Shown in pieces: positions 30,600 to 36,295 of a stretch of 36,295 bases of DNA; positions within the stretch are counted from its first letter, which is position 1; each line of letters opens with the position of its first letter. The stretch spans positions 1 to 36,295 of the forward strand of contig JAANXA010000035.1 of NCBI GenBank assembly GCA_018263505.1. Direction: 5' to 3'. The notes below the pieces were generated by a model. That model was not told the origin of the DNA, did no database searches, and saw only the letters and a list, made by a program, of their open reading frames with translations. Source of the DNA: Candidatus Nitrosopumilus sp. (GTDB taxonomy: Archaea > Thermoproteota > Nitrososphaeria > Nitrososphaerales > Nitrosopumilaceae). The position numbers were made by a program, and so were the translations under genes.

Positions 30600-31432
30600 T
30601 ATTTTGAACCTTCATTAATTTTACAACTACCATCTTTGTTTCTCAACTTTTTTGCCATTACATATGGTGTGATTAACAATACTGGAATTGAAATTGCGAT
30701 GAATAATGTTTGTAATTCTGTTAATGCAACAGATAACGCAATTCCACTTGCTGTCCCTATAAACACTGACATAAACGAACCTGCACATGTTGGACATGCA
30801 ATGAATAATCCAGTTGCAGCCCCAATTGTACTTGCACCTCTACCTTTTCTTGAAATGGTATAAGCATTAACTGCAATAGATGCATTTAATCCAACAAGAT
30901 ATGACACAATAATTTGTAAAACTAAATTTATTGGAATTACTTGCAATCCTATATTGTCTGTCAAATACACAATCACTTTTGGCATGTATCCAATATCTCC
31001 ACAACATGGTGCAACAAATCCTGATGGTATTGTAGCTCCATAATGATATGAGAAACTAATTTCTGGTTGATACACTAATGTTCCAGAAACTAGTGAGAAG
31101 AATACTCCATATGCAATAAACACAGTAATGAAAATCTTGCGTGATTTTGAATTCCAGGTAACTAATGCAATTATTGTTGATAGATCTTTTCCATTACCTT
31201 GAACTTTACCCTTATGATATCTGTACATCCCAAGTGAAATTATTCCAAATGATGCAATCATTGTAATGTAAAATCCATATGCAATTCGTCCAATTGTGTC
31301 AATTGCATCAGGTGTTAGAAGTTCTGGATCTTGATATCTGCCATACATTAAAAATAAAATTCCTATTGTTACAAATCCTAAAAATACTAATTTTTTCCCT
31401 TTTTTGATATTTCTTTCAGATTGTTCGTCCAT
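30599..31432 (-). CDS. Six-helix membrane protein with Cys-pair motifs
   Basis: 277 residues with about six helices (15-32, 50-70, 100-120, 163-185, 200-235, 239-260). Two Cys features stand out: Cys143-Cys144 (VAPCCGDIGYMP) in the segment between helices 3 and 4, and Cys213-x2-Cys216 (FIACPTCAGSFM) inside a helix. Cys pairs inside membranes suggest metal binding or thiol redox chemistry. No family recognised. It heads an overlapping three-gene operon with a small helical protein and a winged-helix regulator. The C-terminal tail (NKDGSCKINEGSK) is short and cytoplasmic. Confidence 0.78.
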   Translation of the reverse strand: MDEQSERNIKKGKKLVFLGFVTIGILFLMYGRYQDPELLTPDAIDTIGRIAYGFYITMIASFGIISLGMYRYHKGKVQGNGKDLSTIIALVTWNSKSRKIFITVFIAYGVFFSLVSGTLVYQPEISFSYHYGATIPSGFVAPCCGDIGYMPKVIVYLTDNIGLQVIPINLVLQIIVSYLVGLNASIAVNAYTISRKGRGASTIGAATGLFIACPTCAGSFMSVFIGTASGIALSVALTELQTLFIAISIPVLLITPYVMAKKLRNKDGSCKINEGSK

Positions 31433-31466
31433 AATTTGACTTTTTTTCCTTTCAATAAATTTTATT

Positions 31467-33296
31467 TTAACTTAATCTAGGCACAAAAATATAAACAATG
31501 GCAATTATTTCAAGTCGTCCAAAAATCATCAAAAATGCTAAAACTATTTTTGTTGCAGGATCTGTGTCAAAATCTATCACCCCTGCAGATAATCCTCCTG
31601 TTGTAATAATCCCAACTGACTCAAAAAATGCATCTTGAAATGACACATTTTCAATCTCTGCTAGATGTGCACCTGTCACTCCTGCAATTATTGGAAATAA
31701 TGCTAAAATAATTAATGTAGATGTGATCTCTTTTTTTGCTTGATTTGATAGATCTTTTCTTTTTGTTTTTCTAAAAATTGATATTGCATTTTTTAAATGG
31801 AATAATCTGAAAATTTTCAACCCTCCCGCAGTTGAAAATCCACAACCCCCAATAATCATTAAAATTATTAAAATTGTATGTGCTCCTCCATTAAATCCTG
31901 CAAGACTTTGTTGTTGAAGTCCTGCCGTAGTGCTAGCTGATACTGAATAAAATATACTTTCAAGTGTATCTAACCCACTTGTTACTACAAACAACAGTGT
32001 TGCCCCACCTAAAATGCCAAAATATGTCAACACTTCTTTTCCTAATTTTGGTGACAAGAATTTCTTCCTTACAAATGCATAGTGGAATGTAAATGGTAAC
32101 GCACCTAAAATCATAGCCCCAATTAAAATAACATGTTCTTGCCATACTAATCCATCAAGTATTGTAGATGATGGCAAAAAACCTCCCGTGGATATGGTAC
32201 TCATTGCAAGAGAAAAATTATCTAGTATATTTTCTTGTGTCCCAAAGAAATACAATAACATTGCAACAATTACGATGTAAATTGCAAAAATTACAGTAAT
32301 TGTTGAAAAAAGCTCTTTCATGTGTAATGTTCTTCCAGAGATAAAACCTCTCATTGATTGTAATTTTGATTCAGGATAAAATGCTGTAATTACCAGATAA
32401 ATGAAACTCATCCCTCCCACAAGCTGTGTATAACTACGAAAGAACGTGAAACTTTGAGGTAACTCTTCGGGTTCCTCAAATAATGAAATCCCTCCTGTGG
32501 TGAATCCTGCAGCACTTGAAAAGAATGCATTTCCAAACATCTCTACTGAACTCTCTCCACTTGGCATGACGTACATGTATGGAACAGTTCCAAACAATGT
32601 CAGCAAAAACAGACTGGAAAACACTAGTATTGATGCCTGCTGTAAATTAATACTGGATTTTTCACCATAAGAATTTAGGAAAAACCCTGTAACTAGTAAA
32701 AGCACTGTAGTAAGATAAATTCCTGTTGCAGTTGTTGTATCTTCTAAAATTGTTGCTATAATTGCAGGTACCAGCAACAAAACCCCTGCAAATTGTAAAA
32801 CAAACCCTAAATTCCCTAAAACTGCTTTTACTGGTGTACTAAGAATACGTGGTGGTGTACTTGTGGCAGTTCTAATAATATTTGCAATTGATGATTGAAC
32901 AATCATTCCCATGATTTGGTTTTTTCTTGAAATTACTGGTAATTTTCTAATGTTGTTATCTCGCATTTTATGTAATGCGTCTTGTAATGTGGATTTTTCA
33001 TTAATTGTAATTAAAGGAGAACTCATCACATTTTTTAATTTTGTATCTTCTGCGTAAACTGATACATCACTCACTTTACTTAAAATATCTTCATCTGTTA
33101 CAATTCCAACAGGATTTTTTTCATTATCTGTAACTATGATGTCATCTGTTTCATAGTGACGAAGCATTCTTGCAGCTTCTCTAGTTGGTGTTTCTTGATT
33201 TAAAATCAGAACATCCTTGTCCATGTATTGTGTAACTGATTTATTTAGAACATATGATACTGCTCGTTCTGTATTACTCGACAATAAGCTATCCAT
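31467..33296 (-). CDS. trkH: CBS-domain/TrkH-type potassium transporter fusion
   Basis: 609 residues. Two N-terminal CBS domains (about 20-75 and 88-142), with VGIVTDEDILSK and NNIRKLPVISRKNQIMG, are fused to a TrkH/KtrB-type channel (about 155-609). Four selectivity-filter loops can be seen: SSAAGFTTGGIS, AMSTISTGGFL, SASTTAGLQQ and ESVGIITTGGLS. The CBS pair probably senses adenine nucleotides and gates K+ (or Na+) uptake. Most TrkH proteins have no CBS domain and pair with a separate TrkA; no trkA is in the window. Confidence 0.93.
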   Translation of the reverse strand: MDSLLSSNTERAVSYVLNKSVTQYMDKDVLILNQETPTREAARMLRHYETDDIIVTDNEKNPVGIVTDEDILSKVSDVSVYAEDTKLKNVMSSPLITINEKSTLQDALHKMRDNNIRKLPVISRKNQIMGMIVQSSIANIIRTATSTPPRILSTPVKAVLGNLGFVLQFAGVLLLVPAIIATILEDTTTATGIYLTTVLLLVTGFFLNSYGEKSSINLQQASILVFSSLFLLTLFGTVPYMYVMPSGESSVEMFGNAFFSSAAGFTTGGISLFEEPEELPQSFTFFRSYTQLVGGMSFIYLVITAFYPESKLQSMRGFISGRTLHMKELFSTITVIFAIYIVIVAMLLYFFGTQENILDNFSLAMSTISTGGFLPSSTILDGLVWQEHVILIGAMILGALPFTFHYAFVRKKFLSPKLGKEVLTYFGILGGATLLFVVTSGLDTLESIFYSVSASTTAGLQQQSLAGFNGGAHTILIILMIIGGCGFSTAGGLKIFRLFHLKNAISIFRKTKRKDLSNQAKKEITSTLIILALFPIIAGVTGAHLAEIENVSFQDAFFESVGIITTGGLSAGVIDFDTDPATKIVLAFLMIFGRLEIIAIVYIFVPRLS

Positions 33297-33399
33297 AGAT
33301 GGGGATTTTAAATAATTTGGGGTAATGTGTAATTTTTGATCGTATAAACTCGTTTTTATTTTAAATTTTTAATTGATTTGATCTCAAAATTTTGCTATC

Positions 33400-33407
33400 T
33401 TTATAAA
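33400..33407 (+). promoter_or_regulatory. TATA box of the DUF151 gene
   Basis: TTTATAAA is centred about 21 bases before the ATG at 33425 and 33 bases before an in-frame ATG at 33437. The expected transcription start (about 33430) falls between the two, so the shorter form may be the real product. Confidence 0.5.
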
Positions 33408-33424
33408 CACAAATCACCAAGTTC

Positions 33425-33862
33425 ATGCGTAGAGTCATGGAAATTGATCAAGCTCCTGAACCTGACTATGAATCCGTTAAAATTGATTATGTTGGATTTG
33501 TAGATCCCTATGCTGTTGAAGGAATGGTTATTCTAAAAGCTGACAATGGTAAAGAATTTCACATGAGGGCATTTTCAGGTGAAGTTGCAAAACACATCTC
33601 AAGTTTTGGTGAGACTGAAGGTGAATCATCTCCATCAATTTACAAATTGATTGAAGATATTTGTGAAGAAAATGAATTGATACTAGTTAAAGTGAAAATT
33701 TATGACAGTGGTGAAGTATTACGAGCAAATCTGTATTTTACTGGAAAAAAAGATCTTGTTATGAGAAATTACCGTGCATCTGATGCTATGGCTTTGGCTG
33801 CTTATTATAAAATCCCAATTTTAGTTCGAAAAAATCTGTTAAAAGAAAGTGTAGAAGCTTAA
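33425..33862 (+). CDS. DUF151 (bifunctional nuclease-type) protein
   Basis: 145 residues, or 141 from the ATG at 33437 favoured by the TATA box position. The DUF151 core is visible: VKIDYVGFVDPYAVEGMVIL, FHMRAFSGEVAKHISSFG, SIYKLIEDICEENELILVKV, LRANLYFTGKK and the helix YRASDAMALAAYYKIPILV. Plant and bacterial relatives were reported as dual DNase/RNase enzymes, and the archaeal function is unproven. Typical family length is about 130-160. The gene is divergent from trkH. Confidence 0.9.
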   Translation: MRRVMEIDQAPEPDYESVKIDYVGFVDPYAVEGMVILKADNGKEFHMRAFSGEVAKHISSFGETEGESSPSIYKLIEDICEENELILVKVKIYDSGEVLRANLYFTGKKDLVMRNYRASDAMALAAYYKIPILVRKNLLKESVEA

Positions 33863-33911
33863 TTATTCATAAATTAGAATAGTTTTTTTCCCAGTATGTC
33901 TCTGGAATTTC

Positions 33912-34130
33912 ATGAGTGAACAAGAACAATTGATGAACGATTTAATGAATTTAGATCTTGAAATCATTGATACTATTCGTGAACTTCATAAAGAAAACTG
34001 GACCTCTGATTCTTTAAAACAACAAATCGGTGACTCTCTGAAAATTCGTGATGAAAAGGTAGTTAAACTAATGTCTCTCAAAGGCAATGATCATCAATGT
34101 GATTGTGGTCATGATCATTCACATGAGTAA
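33912..34130 (+). CDS. Small protein with His/Cys metal-binding tail
   Basis: 72 residues. A helical body (LMNDLMNLDLEIIDTIRELH, LKQQIGDSLKIRDEKVVKL) ends in a metal-rich tail His61-x-Cys63-x-Cys65-x-His67-x-His69-x-His71. Such a tail could bind Zn, Cu or Ni, and could store or deliver metal. It lies 49 bases after the DUF151 gene, and its stop is 2 bases from the convergent coiled-coil gene. No family recognised. Confidence 0.75.
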   Translation: MSEQEQLMNDLMNLDLEIIDTIRELHKENWTSDSLKQQIGDSLKIRDEKVVKLMSLKGNDHQCDCGHDHSHE

Positions 34131-34132
34131 AA

Positions 34133-34324
34133 CTATTCATCAAAGAAATTTTCTGGAAACTTTTCTTTGATTTTATTTAATTCTATTTCGTAATTGTCAA
34201 TTTTTAATTGAATATCCTTTTTATTTTCTGTTTCAGTTTTGCTTTTTTCTAATTTTTTGATTTGACTCAAAATTGTTTTATACATTAGCGAGTATTCTGC
34301 AAACTGTTTGGGAAGTTCTACCAT
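34133..34324 (-). CDS. Small coiled-coil protein (63 aa)
   Basis: 63 residues, MVELPKQFAEYSLMYKTILS followed by a continuous charged helix (IKKLEKSKTETENKKD, LKIDNYEIELNKIKEKF) and an acidic PENFFDE end. It is divergent from the secreted-protein gene by 36 bases and convergent with the metal-tail gene. No family recognised, but codon pattern and strand bias support it. Confidence 0.6.
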   Translation of the reverse strand: MVELPKQFAEYSLMYKTILSQIKKLEKSKTETENKKDIQLKIDNYEIELNKIKEKFPENFFDE

Positions 34325-34360
34325 TAGATATGTTAAATATTTGTAATATTAATACCAATT

Positions 34361-34753
34361 ATGAGATTCTTATTTTTTTCACTTTTCTTAATTTTAATTG
34401 GAATGAATACTGTGTATGCAGAATCTGTAACTTCTGAGATCTCTTCTGAGAAAAAATATCATGTTGTAGATGAACAAATTATGATTGTAGCTGATATTTC
34501 AAATAGTCAAAATACTCAACAACCTTTTGCATATCTTACACAAGTGACAAATGATGATGATGTTGTAGTATCTTTATCATGGCTAACTGGCTCTTTGTCT
34601 CCAAAACAATCATTATCTCCTGCCCAATCTTGGATGCCTACTGAATCTGGATTGTTTACTATTGAGATTTTTGTTTGGGAAAGTATTGATAACCCTGAGG
34701 CACTATCTCCCCCACTATCTATGACGGTAAATGTTCATCAACGTCAATCCTGA
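34361..34753 (+). CDS. Secreted beta-sandwich protein
   Basis: 130 residues. A clear signal peptide (MRFLFFSLFLILIGMNTVYA) would be cleaved before ESVTSEI. The mature 110 residues are strands in an Ig-like order (KYHVVDEQIMIVADISN, PFAYLTQVTNDDDVVVSLSW, GLFTIEIFVWES, LSMTVNVHQRQS), typical of small exported or surface proteins. No Cys and no metal motif are present. No named family recognised. Confidence 0.78.
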   Translation: MRFLFFSLFLILIGMNTVYAESVTSEISSEKKYHVVDEQIMIVADISNSQNTQQPFAYLTQVTNDDDVVVSLSWLTGSLSPKQSLSPAQSWMPTESGLFTIEIFVWESIDNPEALSPPLSMTVNVHQRQS

Positions 34754-34911
34754 CATAATTCAATGCTTCATAATTCGGCAAACTCATCACCATTCAGTTA
34801 TAGCTTAGTTTTTTTGATTAATCATCAGCAACTCTCATTTAAAATTCTGTGGTATATTATTATCGTAAATTAAATCAGAACCTTTTTGAAATGTGAGTAT
34901 GGAATTTTGTT

Positions 34912-35157
34912 ATGACAAATTTTGAAAAACTCTATTTGCGTGTTGCATTACAAGTAATTGAGAGATGTCATGGAGCAATCAAAATAACAAAACATGGAAA
35001 AATCCTTGAAGTCTATGATACTAAACGACATATGTGGAGTAAAGGTTTAGCAGGATTGATAATCAAAGAAGAATGCAAAGAAGCAAATCTTAGAGATTGG
35101 GAGATTGCAAATGTTCGAAGTATTGTAATAAAAGAACTGCTTGAAAAATCAAACTAA
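34912..35157 (+). CDS. Small protein, unknown (81 aa)
   Basis: 81 residues: MTNFEKLYLRVALQVIERCH, a strand GAIKITKHGKILEVYDTKR, then HMWSKGLAGLIIKEECKEAN and a C-terminal helix IANVRSIVIKELLEKSN. Alpha/beta, soluble, no recognised family. A TGGTATATTATTAT element lies about 60 bases upstream. The structured-RNA candidate begins 59 bases after its stop on the same strand, so it could be its 3' UTR or an independent RNA. Confidence 0.68.
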   Translation: MTNFEKLYLRVALQVIERCHGAIKITKHGKILEVYDTKRHMWSKGLAGLIIKEECKEANLRDWEIANVRSIVIKELLEKSN

Positions 35158-35215
35158 TTATGATTAAAAACTTTGAAAAAATCAACTAGTTTTTACATCC
35201 CTACACTGTTAATTT

Positions 35216-35330
35216 ATTGCGTGATTCCAAAAATCGCGATTACCAAATCGGGTAATCAAAACGCAATTATGAAGAACGGAATCTCTCTATTCTTCATGGA
35301 TTGAAAGGACCTCTTCAGTTCTTTCAATCC
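35216..35330 (+). ncRNA. Candidate structured RNA with abutting helices
   Basis: Four perfect stems pack this gap. Helix 1 pairs 35216-35222 (ATTGCGT) with 35261-35267, and encloses 35238-35244 (GATTACC) paired with 35251-35257. Helix 2 pairs 35269-35276 (ATGAAGAA) with 35290-35297. Helix 3 pairs 35298-35307 (GGATTGAAAG) with 35321-35330 and can add three more pairs inside. The helices abut almost without spacers, as in stacked RNA junctions. A C plus T-rich run follows. Strand is not certain because all pairs are Watson-Crick; plus is assumed. Not recognised as 5S, tRNA, SRP or RNase P RNA. Confidence 0.55.
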
Positions 35331-35366
35331 ACTTTTAATTTGAACAATACTCTTGGTTCTCTCTAC

Positions 35367-35627
35367 TTAATATCCTAATTTTCTGATCAAATGAGGTTCT
35401 TTTAGCATGATCATATCATCTTTAATTGCTGATAATTCTACTTCTTTGAGATTATTATTAGTAATTACAATTAGTGCTTCACAACGATTACACAAAATTG
35501 TCTTCCCACTTGTTCGCTCTTCTCTAATGATGTCTGTTTCTAATCTGTCCTCTTTTTGGCATGTGGGACATAGTCTAGGTTCTTTTTCTGTGGTGATTAT
35601 CTCTTTGATGAAGATTGTTTTTCCCAT
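35367..35627 (-). CDS. Small zinc-ribbon protein
   Basis: 86 residues from the ATG at 35627 (an in-frame TTG eight codons upstream is less likely). Cys20-x2-Cys23 (LCPTCQKED) and Cys46-x2-Cys49 (ILCNRCEAL) make a zinc ribbon with strands between and after them (LETDIIREERTS, IVITNNNLKEVEL). Ribbons of this kind serve in transcription, translation or RNA-binding factors. No specific family is recognised. The upstream strand IFIKEIITTEKEP leads into the ribbon. Confidence 0.75.
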   Translation of the reverse strand: MGKTIFIKEIITTEKEPRLCPTCQKEDRLETDIIREERTSGKTILCNRCEALIVITNNNLKEVELSAIKDDMIMLKEPHLIRKLGY

Positions 35628-35651
35628 GATGATGAATAAGAATCTGGTCAA

Positions 35652-36168
35652 AAAAGAGTTTGTATTAATAGATGAATTTTTTTACTTGTTATTTGTGCTC
35701 GATATGGCTATTTTTTGGTAATTATGTCTCTTGTTTATTTGACATTATTTAGTAAAATTATGCTTTTTCATTGTACTATGAATTAAAACTATTTTTTTCT
35801 AATTGTTATTGTCAATACTTTCAAAACTAAAACCAAATGGTATAACTAACTAATTTATGACAATGAGTTTAATTTTGATTCATATGTTTTTTTATGACAT
35901 CCAAGTTGTTTTTTCAAGTTAAGAATGTCACGATATTTTTCTCGATATCGTTTATTCTGTAATTGTCTTTGCTCTTTGTTTTCTTTTTTCAATTGATTTA
36001 GAAATTACAGTTGAGATGTATTTGATTCGATCTTTAAATTATTTGATTTCAATTTTATAACTTGAAAAATGTCTTGAATATATTTAATAATTATTTTTTT
36101 TCATTATGTTTCGATTAAAAAATTCTATTGTTTAAAATACGGGAAAACATTTTACATTATAGGTTAAA
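35652..36168. other. AT-rich gap with one small candidate ORF
   Basis: About 515 bases between the zinc-ribbon gene and the secreted-protein gene at the window end. It holds one plausible minus-strand ORF at 35855-35992 (own entry). TATA-like stretches such as TATATTTAATAATTATT (about 36078-36094) precede the 36169 gene. The rest is very AT-rich, with no RNA gene seen. Confidence 0.5.
35855..35992 (-). CDS. Candidate small basic protein, TTG start
   Basis: A minus-strand frame of 45 codons from a TTG, with a stop codon in frame five codons upstream. The product is a charged helix with an aromatic patch (NKRYREKYRDILNLKKQLGC, then HKKTYESKLNSLS). Composition is protein-like rather than random. 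No ATG start exists, so it is either a TTG-started gene or the remnant of one. No family recognised. Confidence 0.4.
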   Translation of the reverse strand: MKKENKEQRQLQNKRYREKYRDILNLKKQLGCHKKTYESKLNSLS

Positions 36169-36295
36169 ATGAATAGCAACACATCATTAATGCTACTAGC
36201 TGCATTAGCTGTCGTTGGTACCATGACAATATCTTCAGCTTACGCTGAATCAGATTTACCATTCTCCATAGAATCTGATAGCACAACATATGGTC
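36169..36295 (+). CDS. Secreted protein, N-terminus only (cut by window end)
   Basis: 42 codons are visible. A signal peptide (about 1-26, a hydrophobic core MLLAALAVVGTMTI ending in SSAYA) is followed by ESDLPFSIESDSTTYG, typical of the start of exported beta-domain surface proteins in marine thaumarchaea. The reading frame continues beyond the window, so length and domains are unknown. An AT-rich promoter region lies upstream. Confidence 0.8.
   Translation, partial: MNSNTSLMLLAALAVVGTMTISSAYAESDLPFSIESDSTTYG

Noticed and set aside
35216-35330. 5S rRNA, tRNA or SRP RNA identity for the structured element
   Set aside because: No 5S conserved loops, no T-loop or anticodon layout, and it is too short for SRP or RNase P RNA.

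Overview
The window looks like chromosomal DNA of a marine ammonia-oxidising archaeon (Nitrososphaerota/Thaumarchaeota, Nitrosopumilus-like). The basis is strongly AT-rich DNA, an archaeal elongation factor 2 with a diphthamide-type histidine context, TATA-box promoters about 25-30 bases before start codons (leaderless transcripts, few Shine-Dalgarno sites), Lrp/AsnC regulators, and futalosine-pathway menaquinone genes. The genus is inferred from overall resemblance. I saw no rRNA, tRNA, CRISPR array, insertion sequence or phage gene, so this is a chromosome segment of small transcription units rather than an island.

Layout. 1-2700: a phased 21-bp tandem repeat, a small zinc protein, a nitroreductase, a stand-alone Lrp ligand-binding domain, a membrane miniprotein and a SRPBCC protein. 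2701-5123: a coiled-coil protein, a JAMM metalloprotease with all ligands, a membrane zinc-ribbon protein and a small unknown. 5124-7552: an OppC/OppB permease pair with no ATPase or binding protein beside it. 7682-9519: SWIM zinc-finger protein, ArsC/Spx-like protein, Cys-rich miniprotein, a possible broken gene, and a membrane-anchored winged-helix protein with a repeat linker. 9712-13702: compact SNF2 ATPase, two overlooked small ORFs, a winged-helix protein, Fe/Mn superoxide dismutase and an unknown. 13824-17109: DUF5679-type zinc ribbon, an HD-domain protein with an extra C-terminal domain, a membrane DnaJ and an Lrp/AsnC regulator. 17236-21302: two TPR proteins, a C2H2 miniprotein, mqnE, a thiamine-binding-family protein, small proteins and mqnD. 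21380-24531: SIS-domain protein and EF-2. 24604-28166: a regulator behind a three-half-site operator, small unknowns and a coiled-coil protein ending in seven STKK repeats. 28252-33296: small unknowns, a PIN-like protein, a three-gene overlapping operon (Cys-motif membrane protein, small protein, winged-helix regulator) and a CBS-TrkH fusion. 33425-36295: DUF151 protein, metal-tail miniprotein, secreted protein, a strong three-helix structured-RNA candidate, a zinc ribbon, and a truncated secreted protein.

How genes work together. MqnE and MqnD belong to one quinone pathway and lie 1 kb apart in opposite orientation. Superoxide dismutase, nitroreductase and the ArsC/Spx-like protein fit redox upkeep in an aerobe. 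The strongest lead for something undescribed is the abutting-helix element at 35216-35330. Next come the three-half-site operator at 24604-24628, the overlapping operon at 29785-31432, and the helically phased ACATTTGA array at 45-115. Seven coding ORFs or good candidates below about 60 codons (1576, 8441, 11444, 11677, 13824, 18121 and 35855) were found by reading the gaps.
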